This document shows, piece by piece, positions 1-4,847 of a stretch of DNA of 8,758 bases. The DNA is taken from positions 1-8,758 of the forward strand of contig JACPOX010000238.1 in NCBI GenBank assembly GCA_016191305.1. The letters run 5' to 3'. This stretch comes from Legionella longbeachae. Lineage in GTDB: Bacteria; Pseudomonadota; Gammaproteobacteria; Legionellales; Legionellaceae. The translations under genes and the position numbers were made by a program. Position 1 is the first letter of the stretch; each line of letters opens with the position of its first letter. The notes beneath the pieces were generated by a model. That model saw nothing but the letters and a program-made list of their open reading frames with translations, was not told where the DNA came from and did not search any database.

Positions 1-141
1 TCCGATACAAAACTCATTTAGATTCTCAGGGACAGGTACCCTAAGCTTAGGATTGCGGACAATAATTCGGCTAATGGTCTGACCTTCCAAATGAGGCTTA
101 ATTCCTTGTTTTGTTGTTTCAACTTCTGGTAATTCAGGCAT
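1..141 (-). CDS. mutM: Formamidopyrimidine-DNA glycosylase MutM/Fpg, N-terminal 47 residues only (C-terminus beyond window)
   Basis: This is the base-excision-repair enzyme that removes oxidised purines such as 8-oxoguanine and nicks the abasic site. Translating the minus strand from ATG at 141 gives the N-terminal family signature [20 protein letters not shown], followed by the conserved [11 protein letters not shown] stretch. Pro2 (Schiff-base nucleophile after Met removal) and Glu3 are present. The frame stays open to the window edge, so about 47 of the usual 270 or so residues are visible; the H2TH and zinc-finger parts are outside. Its ATG shares the final A of the upstream gene's TAA (TAATG overlap), which indicates translational coupling with the small membrane protein. 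The identification rests on the signature, which is highly specific. Confidence 0.93.
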   Translation of the reverse strand, partial: MPELPEVETTKQGIKPHLEGQTISRIIVRNPKLRVPVPENLNEFCIG

Positions 142-392
142 TATTTTTTATCGTCATGTTCGAAGATTCTGCCCTGATTTTTTTTATTGATCTCTGTTTG
201 AGTTGATTTACTTGGGAACAGATATTCTTTTATCGTTGATACCAACCAAAGAATGCCGCCTATAATGAGTCCCCAAATAAGCACATAGGAAAACATAAAC
301 AAGAGACCAAGAAATAGGGCAATAGCAATTCCGGCCACTATAAATGGGACCAGGTTTTCAAAGATCTTTGCCAGTGGAAATTTATTGTTCAT
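141..392 (-). CDS. Small two-helix inner-membrane protein, function unknown
   Basis: The protein is 83 aa, starting at ATG 392 and ending in TAA at 143-141. Residues about 15-37 and 39-55 are strongly hydrophobic (rich in I, L, F, G, V) and form two closely spaced membrane segments with a tight turn. The last 25 or so residues are hydrophilic and charged, ending in HDDKK, and probably lie in the cytoplasm. No known catalytic motif is visible and I do not recognise a named family. The stop codon overlaps the mutM start by one base, so the two genes should be co-transcribed and translationally coupled. That alone does not prove a shared function. An upstream ATG at 397 is out of frame and closes at once, so 392 is the sensible start. 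The Shine-Dalgarno match is weak (GGA about 8 nt upstream). Confidence 0.75.
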   Translation of the reverse strand: MNNKFPLAKIFENLVPFIVAGIAIALFLGLLFMFSYVLIWGLIIGGILWLVSTIKEYLFPSKSTQTEINKKNQGRIFEHDDKK

Positions 393-421
393 AGCATGAT
401 TCCAAGTCTTGATATTTATTA

Positions 422-450
422 ATTATCGGCTACATAATGAAATGTTGCAA
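422..450 (-). promoter_or_regulatory. Predicted sigma-70 promoter for the small membrane protein-mutM operon
   Basis: Reading the minus strand, TTGCAA (450-445) and GATAAT (427-422) are separated by exactly 17 nt, a good −35/−10 match, and lie 30-58 nt upstream of the ATG at 392. The −35 lies inside the 8-bp palindrome GTTGCAAC (444-451). Predicted from sequence only. Confidence 0.5.
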
Positions 451-480
451 CGTAAAGAGCAAAAATGTGTTATTCTTATA

Positions 481-489
481 TGGTATAGA
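481..489 (+). promoter_or_regulatory. Possible extended −10 promoter for the desaturase gene
   Basis: TGGTATAGA fits the extended −10 pattern TGnTATAnn. No clear −35 hexamer sits 17 nt upstream, which extended −10 promoters tolerate. It would give a leader of roughly 85 nt before the ATG at 584. A second, weaker extended −10 (TGTTATTCT, 468-476) lies just upstream, so the exact start site is uncertain. Confidence 0.3.
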
Positions 490-550
490 GGGAATTTCTG
501 GAAATCTTACACTAATGAGTATCCAACTAAAGGATAAGTTTTTTTCTTAA

Positions 551-570
551 TTTGCATTTTTTTGCATTTG
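551..570 (+). repeat. Tandem TTTGCATTT repeat in the desaturase leader
   Basis: Two back-to-back 10-mers, TTTGCATTTT (551-560) and TTTGCATTTG (561-570), sit just before the Shine-Dalgarno GGAG (575-578) and the start codon at 584. Copies spaced exactly 10 bp (one helical turn) are compatible with a regulator site or a leader RNA element, but also with chance in A+T-rich DNA. Confidence 0.45.
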
Positions 571-583
571 AAGTGGAGTTAAT

Positions 584-1765
584 ATGGTTTTTGGTTATTT
601 AAACCTGTCTTTTTGGGGATATGTAATTGCGACATTAATATTAACGCAAATTACTATTGCATCGGTTACGCTTTATCTTCATCGACATCAAACTCATCGG
701 GCTTTGACATTGCACCCGATTGTCAGTCATTTTTTTCGTTTATGGCTTTGGCTAACTACCGGTATGGTTACTGCAGACTGGGTAGCGATACATCGTAAAC
801 ATCACGCATCAGCAGATGTTGAGGGAGATCCTCATAGTCCTGTAGTATTTGGTATTAAAAAAGTGTTTTGGCAAGGGGCTGAACTCTATAGGTCGGCTCG
901 ACGAAATAGAGACATGGTAGCGAAATATTCTCATGGTACGCCTAATGATTGGCTTGAGAGGAAAGTGTATGCTGCACATTCTGCCAAAGGAATTTTGCTG
1001 ATGCTGTTTGTGGATTTATTTTTGTTTGGTGCACCCGGAATTACTATTTGGGCAATCCAAATGATGTGGATACCAATTTTTGCTGCTGGAGTAATTAATG
1101 GAATTGGGCACCATTGGGGTTATAGAAATTTTGAATGTCCCGATGCAGCAAGAAATATTATCCCTTGGGCATTTTGGATAGGCGGAGAGGAGTTGCATAA
1201 TAATCATCATACTTTTGCTTCTTCAGCCAAGTTTTCTGTGAAGTGGTGGGAATTTGATATAGGTTGGATGTATATTTGTATTCTTTCGTTTTTAGGCTTA
1301 GCGAAAGTGAAAAAATTACCGCCAAAGCTTGCTATGGATGCTGGTAAATTGTCGATTGATTTGGATACAGTAAAAGCGGTAGTTTCCAATCGTTTTCAAG
1401 TGATGTCTAATTATTATAAAAGCGTTATTCGACCGATCATCAAACAAGAAAAGATCAGCATTGTTGAAAATAAAGAAGAAAAAAAGCTTTTATTGCGTGC
1501 TGGCAGTCTATTGCGCCGTGAAAATTGTTTGTTGACAGCCAAAGCTAAAGCTCGTTTATCTCGTCTGTTAGAAGCTCGTGAGCAATTACGTGTTGTTTAT
1601 ACTTATAAACAATCGTTACAAAATATTTGGTTAAAAACTGCCTCGAATCAGAAAGATTTAATAGACGCATTGCAACAATGGTGTCGCCAAGCAGAAGAAT
1701 CTGGTTTGGAAGTACTAAGACAATTTGCTCAACAATTAAAAGGTTATGTGCCTGTTTACAGGTAA
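584..1765 (+). CDS. Membrane acyl-CoA (fatty acid) desaturase with C-terminal extension
   Basis: This is a non-haem di-iron desaturase of the stearoyl-CoA delta-9 type, which introduces a cis double bond into membrane acyl chains. The three diagnostic histidine boxes are present: HRHQTH (33-38), HRKHH (70-74) and HNNHH (205-209). A further His pair in GHHWG (175-179) matches the family's extra iron ligand region. Hydrophobic segments lie around 8-30, 46-64, 133-152, 154-174 and 226-240. GGAG at 575-578, 5 nt before ATG 584, supports the start. The protein is 393 aa. The catalytic core ends near residue 245, and a soluble charged tail follows (about 250-393). From memory, long gammaproteobacterial desaturases such as Pseudomonas DesB share this tail. 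Its last 80 residues resemble the C-terminal helices of ISL3 transposases. The gene appears monocistronic. Whether the substrate is acyl-CoA or a phospholipid-bound chain cannot be read from the sequence. Confidence 0.92.
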   Translation: MVFGYLNLSFWGYVIATLILTQITIASVTLYLHRHQTHRALTLHPIVSHFFRLWLWLTTGMVTADWVAIHRKHHASADVEGDPHSPVVFGIKKVFWQGAELYRSARRNRDMVAKYSHGTPNDWLERKVYAAHSAKGILLMLFVDLFLFGAPGITIWAIQMMWIPIFAAGVINGIGHHWGYRNFECPDAARNIIPWAFWIGGEELHNNHHTFASSAKFSVKWWEFDIGWMYICILSFLGLAKVKKLPPKLAMDAGKLSIDLDTVKAVVSNRFQVMSNYYKSVIRPIIKQEKISIVENKEEKKLLLRAGSLLRRENCLLTAKAKARLSRLLEAREQLRVVYTYKQSLQNIWLKTASNQKDLIDALQQWCRQAEESGLEVLRQFAQQLKGYVPVYR

Positions 1766-1783
1766 TTTTATCATAAGGATTTG

Positions 1784-1858
1784 GTAGGTTGGGCCTCTGG
1801 CCCAACAATGGGCTTTATGTTAGGCTGCTGTTCCTGTTGGGCCAAGGGTCCAACCTAC
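1784..1858 (+). repeat. REPIN-like element: two inverted GTAG-headed REP hairpins
   Basis: The left unit (1784-1806) starts with GTAG and contains a perfect 8-bp hairpin, GTTGGGCC-TCT-GGCCCAAC (1788-1806). The right unit (1836-1858) is the same design on the opposite strand, GTTGGGCC-AAG-GGTCCAAC (1836-1854), then CTAC. The two 23-bp units are inverted copies with three differences and enclose 29 bp. A GTAG head plus a short palindrome, paired tail to tail, is the known form of REPINs mobilised in trans by RAYT (TnpA-REP, Y1) transposases. It begins 18 nt after the desaturase stop and may also block readthrough, though no T-run follows. Confidence 0.7.
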
Positions 1859-1881
1859 AATTTAAAGCCACTTTTCTTTAA

Positions 1882-1975
1882 CTTAATGGCAGTGAGCCGT
1901 CAAGCTAAGCCGAAATATACAAAAAAATTCTTAAAAATATCTCTTATTAATAACTGACGTTAGCTTAATGGCAGT
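1882..1975 (+). repeat. Second intergenic repeat: direct 12-mers around an imperfect inverted pair
   Basis: CTTAATGGCAGT occurs at 1882-1893 and again at 1964-1975. Between them AAGCTAA (1902-1908) and TTAGCTT (1960-1966) form an inverted pair, the second overlapping the right-hand direct repeat. The arrangement suggests a decayed repetitive element adjoining the REPIN. It carries no coding capacity. With the REPIN and the phaB promoter it accounts for the 1766-2064 gap. Confidence 0.45.
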
Positions 1976-2003
1976 AAGTGTTAGGAGAGTGTTATAAGCT
2001 TTC

Positions 2004-2031
2004 TTGTTTTTCATTCTAAATTTTCTATAGT
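2004..2031 (+). promoter_or_regulatory. Predicted promoter of the first phaB
   Basis: TTGTTT (2004-2009) and TATAGT (2026-2031) are spaced 16 nt apart, with the expected start site about 30 nt before the ATG at 2065. It lies downstream of both intergenic repeats, so the PHB block starts its own transcription instead of reading through from the desaturase. Confidence 0.5.
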
Positions 2032-2064
2032 ATTTATTATTACGGCAATTACAGGGAGTTGTTT

Positions 2065-2805
2065 ATGATGAAAAGTATAGCAATAGTTACTGGGGGAACA
2101 GGAGGTATTGGTACTGCCATTTGTCAAAGATTGGCTTCTGATTTTCAAGTAGTCGCTTGTTATTACAAGCAGGGAAAACATGAAGAAGCAAAGCGATGGC
2201 AAGAGGAGCAAAAAAAGCTGGGCTATGATATTGATATTGTTTATGGTGATATAGCGCAATTTGTCGACTGTGAAAAAATAATGAGTCTGGTTATGGAGCG
2301 TTATAACAGTGTAGATGTATTAGTTAATAACGCAGGTATTACCCAAGATTGCAGTTTACGTAAAATGACGCCAGAACAATGGCAAAATGTTATTGATGCT
2401 AACTTGACCAGTGTGTTTAATATGACCCGGAATGTTATTCCCGTTATGTTAGATAGGGAATATGGTCGTATTGTTAGCATTTCTTCAATTAATGGACGAA
2501 AAGGACAATTTGGTCAATGTAATTACGCTTCTACCAAAGCAGCCTTATATGGTTTTAGCAAAAGTCTCGCTTTAGAGGTAGCAAGCAAAGGCATCACCGT
2601 GAACACTATTTCTCCGGGCTATATAGAAACTTCTATGCTGACTTCGTTAAAAGACGAGGTACTCAATTCGATCATCTCGAATATCCCTGTTGGTCGCTTA
2701 GGACATCCAAATGAAGTTGCTGATGCAGTGGCTTATTTAGTGTCTCCTCATAGTGGATTTATCACTGGCGCAAATTTGGATATTAATGGCGGTCAATATA
2801 TGTAA
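2065..2805 (+). CDS. phaB: Acetoacetyl-CoA reductase PhaB, copy 1 (probably NADPH-type)
   Basis: This cytoplasmic short-chain dehydrogenase reduces acetoacetyl-CoA to (R)-3-hydroxybutyryl-CoA, the monomer for PHB. From ATG 2065 it is 246 aa, the usual PhaB length. The Rossmann glycine motif is TGGTGGIG (9-16), NNAG is at 88-91, and the catalytic tetrad is Asn113, Ser141, Tyr154 and Lys158. The PhaB substrate signature GQFGQ (147-151) and Tyr186 in SPGY are present, which separates it from FabG. After the second beta-strand the loop YYKQGKHEEAK is basic with no acidic residue, which favours NADPH. The start was chosen because GGAG (2055-2058) sits 6 nt before ATG 2065; a TTG six bases upstream overlaps too closely. 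ATG 2068 is an alternative. It is followed by a diverged second copy 128 bp downstream. Confidence 0.9.
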   Translation: MMKSIAIVTGGTGGIGTAICQRLASDFQVVACYYKQGKHEEAKRWQEEQKKLGYDIDIVYGDIAQFVDCEKIMSLVMERYNSVDVLVNNAGITQDCSLRKMTPEQWQNVIDANLTSVFNMTRNVIPVMLDREYGRIVSISSINGRKGQFGQCNYASTKAALYGFSKSLALEVASKGITVNTISPGYIETSMLTSLKDEVLNSIISNIPVGRLGHPNEVADAVAYLVSPHSGFITGANLDINGGQYM

Positions 2806-2844
2806 AAACAATTATTGATTTGGAAGTTAAAACTATTTTTGAAC

Positions 2845-2894
2845 ATCCTAAATGCTGCAGCTAAATATAATAATTCAATGGATGAATTTAGGAT
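2845..2894 (+). promoter_or_regulatory. Putative promoter/operator region of the second phaB
   Basis: A perfect 9-bp inverted repeat, ATCCTAAAT (2845-2853) and ATTTAGGAT (2886-2894), is centred at 2869.5, almost on top of a consensus −10 TATAAT (2866-2871). The 8-bp palindrome GCTGCAGC (2854-2861) lies just upstream of that −10. TTGAAC (2839-2844) is the nearest −35, but its 21-nt spacer is long, consistent with a weak or activator-dependent promoter. TGC-rich palindromes are the type of site bound by PhaR proteins. All of this is prediction. Confidence 0.35.
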
Positions 2895-2933
2895 TATTCT
2901 CATGCATTATCTAAACTAATAACAGAGAATTTT

Positions 2934-3680
2934 ATGCAAAATAATAATGTTGTTTTGGTTACTGGTGGTACTGGAGATATTGGTACTGCTATTGCTAAAG
3001 AGTTAGATGCTTCTTATAAACATGTCGTTGCCCTTGATTTAATTTCTGAAGAGCAGGGTAAAGCATGGAAAAAAGATTTGATGAATCAAGGATATAAAAA
3101 TATCGACTTTCGCCATATGGATGTAACCAATTATGATCAATGCGGGAAAGTTATTTCTTCAATTATTGAAGAGTTCGGAGATATTAATGCATTGATTAAT
3201 AATGCGGGTATTACTCGAGATGCTGTATTTACTAAAATGACGAAAAAACAATGGGATGAGGTACTGACAGTTAATCTAGATGGGATGTTTAATACAACTC
3301 GTCATGTTGTTGAAAACATGAAAGAGCATGAATCAGGTCGAATCGTGAACATTTCTTCAGTAAATGCACAAAAAGGTCAATTTTCCCAAGTAAATTACGC
3401 TGCTTCAAAAGCAGGGGTATATGGTTTTACAAAAAGTTTGGCACAAGAATTAATGAGTAAAAATATTACAGTGAACAGTCTTTCTCCAGGTTATGTAGAT
3501 ACTCGATTAATGAAAGGGATTAGGCCTGATATCTTGGAATCGATTATTGCACAAATTCCAGCAAAACGTTTAGCCCAAACTCAAGAGATTGCTTGGGCTG
3601 TAGAATTTTTAATTAGTGAAAAGAGTCGATATATAACTGGAGCTAATTTAAGCGTAAACGGCGGCCTCCACATGTACTAG
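2934..3680 (+). CDS. phaB: Acetoacetyl-CoA reductase PhaB, copy 2 (possibly NADH-preferring)
   Basis: This is a second short-chain dehydrogenase paralogous to the gene just upstream, 248 aa from ATG 2934 (AGAG 5 nt upstream). It has the glycine motif TGGTGDIG (10-17), NNAG (89-92), catalytic Asn114, Ser142, Tyr155 and Lys159, the PhaB signature GQFSQ (148-152) and SPGY (184-187), so it should act on acetoacetyl-CoA. It differs from copy 1 in two cofactor-site features: Asp15 replaces Gly inside the glycine motif, and an acidic Asp35 (VVALDL) ends the second beta-strand, a feature usually linked to NAD(H) preference in this superfamily. The stop TAG (3678-3680) is the first base triplet of the long inverted repeat that follows, so the end of the protein (GLHMY) may have been set by that element. 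A specific role beyond PhaB activity is inference. Confidence 0.88.
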   Translation: MQNNNVVLVTGGTGDIGTAIAKELDASYKHVVALDLISEEQGKAWKKDLMNQGYKNIDFRHMDVTNYDQCGKVISSIIEEFGDINALINNAGITRDAVFTKMTKKQWDEVLTVNLDGMFNTTRHVVENMKEHESGRIVNISSVNAQKGQFSQVNYAASKAGVYGFTKSLAQELMSKNITVNSLSPGYVDTRLMKGIRPDILESIIAQIPAKRLAQTQEIAWAVEFLISEKSRYITGANLSVNGGLHMY

Positions 3681-3802
3681 AACGTTCATATTTGGTGCAT
3701 CTTGAACGATCTCGCTGGTAAAAAAATGCTCACATACTTATGTATGCTGCGCTTTTTTTACCAGCGAGATCGTTCAACCTGCACTCAAATCTGAACGTTC
3801 TA
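3678..3802 (+). repeat. 125-bp MITE-like long inverted repeat between phaB copy 2 and phaR
   Basis: The ends are exact inverted copies, TAGAACGTTC (3678-3687) and GAACGTTCTA (3793-3802), each containing the 8-bp palindrome GAACGTTC. The arms are about 50 bp. Their inner 25 bp (3702-3726 and 3753-3777; core CGATCTCGCTGG then A7) are perfectly complementary, and the outer parts differ by about three substitutions and one indel. The 26-bp centre holds a small hairpin, CATAC-TTAT-GTATG (3733-3746). It has no coding capacity. Size and symmetry fit a miniature inverted-repeat element or dispersed palindrome, and I believe similar sequences occur in Legionella genomes (memory, unchecked). As RNA it would fold into a very strong hairpin that could terminate transcription or stabilise the phaB mRNA, and it leaves phaR only 28 nt of upstream DNA. 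Confidence 0.75.
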
Positions 3803-3830
3803 AAATTTATCCCAATATTAAGAGAAAACT

Positions 3831-4229
3831 ATGACTCGATTAATTAAGAAATATAAAAATCGTCGGCTTTATGATACAGAGACTAGTCAATATATAACCC
3901 TTGAACAATTACAACGTTATGTAGTGGATGGAGTAGATTTTAAGGTAGAAGATTCTGTAACTGAAAAAGATCTAACTAATTCTATTTTGTTGCAAATTAT
4001 TGTTGAAATGGAGGCTGGATCTACTCAATTTTTATCTTCCGAGATTTTGCGCCAGATTATTGGCTTGGCAAATCATCCGATGCACGCATCATTGAAAACG
4101 ATGATGGAGCAAATGTTTCAAGTCATGGAAAAACCACTGCAAAATAATCCTTATCAACAAGCAACTGATGTATGGAATCAACAAATGCAAACCATGATGC
4201 ATCAATGGAAAAATTTGTTTAAAGGATGA
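3831..4229 (+). CDS. phaR: PHB-responsive transcriptional repressor PhaR, short form
   Basis: PhaR proteins bind PHB granules and DNA and repress phasin (and sometimes their own) genes until polymer accumulates. The N-terminal DNA-binding domain (PHB_acc_N) is unmistakable: RLIKKYKNRRLYDTETSQYI (3-22), then DLTNSILLQIIVEME (47-61), the family core. The second domain (PHB_acc type, about 66-100, LSSEILRQIIGLANHPMHAS) is followed by an amphipathic tail rich in Gln, Met and Trp (110-130) that could sit on the granule surface. At 132 aa it is shorter than the 170-190 aa typical of many PhaR proteins. Start ATG 3831 has AGAG a few nt upstream. It lies just after the long inverted repeat, with no convincing promoter between them, so it is expressed either by readthrough of the hairpin or from a weak start in the repeat's right arm. 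Confidence 0.9.
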   Translation: MTRLIKKYKNRRLYDTETSQYITLEQLQRYVVDGVDFKVEDSVTEKDLTNSILLQIIVEMEAGSTQFLSSEILRQIIGLANHPMHASLKTMMEQMFQVMEKPLQNNPYQQATDVWNQQMQTMMHQWKNLFKG

Positions 4230-4240
4230 AAATTTTTTTA

Positions 4241-4252
4241 TGCTGCACCGCA
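4241..4252 (+). promoter_or_regulatory. TGC-rich site, possible secondary PhaR contact
   Basis: TGCTGCACCGCA places TGC and GCA half-sites 6 nt apart, 11 nt after the phaR stop and 21 nt upstream of the phasin −35. TGC-rich sequences are the described targets of PhaR proteins. It is weaker than the site at 4307-4321. Confidence 0.25.
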
Positions 4253-4272
4253 AAAATAATTCGTTTAATCTA

Positions 4273-4302
4273 TTGACAGAATTGTTGTATATATACTAAT
4301 AT
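4273..4302 (+). promoter_or_regulatory. Promoter of the phasin gene
   Basis: A consensus −35 TTGACA (4273-4278) is followed after 18 nt by TAATAT (4297-4302), with an A+T-rich spacer. The start site would fall near 4309, about 27 nt before the phasin ATG. This gives the phasin its own transcription unit, separate from phaR, as expected if PhaR represses it. Confidence 0.6.
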
Positions 4303-4306
4303 TAAA

Positions 4307-4321
4307 TTGTGCGATGCAACA
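4307..4321 (+). promoter_or_regulatory. Candidate PhaR operator overlapping the phasin transcription start
   Basis: TTGTGCGATGCAACA contains TGC-GAT-GCA (4310-4318), the TGC-N3-GCA core of PhaR sites as I recall them from other PHB bacteria (CTGC-N3-GCAG type). It begins 5 nt after the −10 hexamer, covering the predicted +1, an ideal place for a repressor to block polymerase. The adjacent phaR gene supports the reading. Confidence 0.42.
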
Positions 4322-4335
4322 TATTGGAGGCTGTT

Positions 4336-4629
4336 ATGAACAATCAACAAAATTTTGAAAGATGGACTGAAATGGCAAAAAAACTACAAGAGCCTATTCA
4401 AGCTATAGCTGAATTAAATGTAAAAACCTTACAAGCTCTTAGTTACATAAAGCCAGAAGAGCTTGCCACTATTAAAAAGCCTGAAGAGTTATTAGAAAAG
4501 CAAATTAATCTAGCGGTTGAAAATGGCCACAAGGCTTTGGATTATATGCAAAAGTCATTTCAAATTATTGAAAAAGCAATGTTAGGTATTGTTCAAGAAA
4601 CTAAAAAAACAACGGAAGTGAAACATTAA
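4336..4629 (+). CDS. Phasin family protein (PHB granule surface protein)
   Basis: Phasins are small amphipathic helical proteins that coat PHB granules and control their number and size. This 97-aa protein matches the Phasin_2 pattern: a helical N-terminus with EPIQAIAELNVKTLQAL (19-35), a KPEEL motif given twice (39-43 and 48-52), then QINLAVENGHKALDYMQKSF (56-75), and a Lys-rich tail. It has no signal peptide, Cys or Trp-rich tail. The start was set at ATG 4336 because GGAGG (4326-4330) lies 5 nt upstream; a GTG in frame at 4309 is too close to the predicted transcription start. The gene follows phaR, with a strong promoter and a PhaR-like operator between them, the classic regulator-target pairing. 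It could be called phaP, but the family has many paralogues. Confidence 0.85.
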   Translation: MNNQQNFERWTEMAKKLQEPIQAIAELNVKTLQALSYIKPEELATIKKPEELLEKQINLAVENGHKALDYMQKSFQIIEKAMLGIVQETKKTTEVKH

Positions 4630-4691
4630 TTTAGATACAGTTACTCTGAACAACAGTTTAATTTATACAAATAATCGCTTTATCATCTCCT

Positions 4692-4742
4692 AAGCAAAGG
4701 AGCAAAGAAATTCTGATGAGAGAATATATTGCTCCTTTGCTT
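4692..4742 (+). repeat. Long hairpin downstream of the phasin gene (possible terminator)
   Basis: Perfect 14-bp arms, AAGCAAAGGAGCAA (4692-4705) and TTGCTCCTTTGCTT (4729-4742), enclose 23 nt. Inside them ATTCT (4710-4714) and AGAAT (4720-4724) can pair, extending the stem. No T-run follows on either strand, so it is not a canonical intrinsic terminator. mRNA stabilisation or a repeat remnant are alternatives. Confidence 0.5.
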
Positions 4743-4793
4743 CCCAAGAATTTATATTAATCACTCACACGATTTGATACTCCAAACCAGCCA

Positions 4794-4822
4794 TTGTTAA
4801 TCCCTAATAACTAATTTATAGT
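4794..4822 (+). promoter_or_regulatory. Promoter of the outer-membrane protein gene
   Basis: TTGTTA (4794-4799) and TATAGT (4817-4822) have the optimal 17-nt spacing. The predicted start near 4829 gives a leader of about 19 nt carrying AAGGGA as ribosome binding site. Confidence 0.55.
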
Positions 4823-4847
4823 AATACATTTTTTCTAAGGGAAAATA

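Noticed and set aside
444..451. GTTGCAAC palindrome shared with 7690-7697 as a common regulator site
   Set aside because: An 8-bp palindrome occurring twice in 8.7 kb of A+T-rich DNA, and overlapping a −35 in the first case, is weak evidence for a shared operator.
1511..1765. An ISL3 transposase remnant fused to the desaturase by a recent insertion
   Set aside because: The frame is continuous, codon use is uniform, no terminal repeats are present, and the tail appears to be shared by other long desaturases, so no recent insertion is supported.
1545..1808. A minus-strand open frame overlapping the desaturase end and the REPIN
   Set aside because: It is antisense to conserved desaturase codons and its start falls inside the repeat; it is a shadow frame.
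2059..2064. TTG start six bases before the first phaB ATG
   Set aside because: It directly abuts the GGAG sequence, leaving no spacing, while ATG 2065 has proper spacing and gives the family's normal length.
4309..4335. GTG start adding nine residues to the phasin
   Set aside because: It coincides with the predicted transcription start and candidate operator, whereas ATG 4336 has GGAGG 5 nt upstream.
4716..4760. A 13-codon open frame within the hairpin downstream of the phasin
   Set aside because: It is very short, lies in an inverted repeat and lacks a ribosome binding site.
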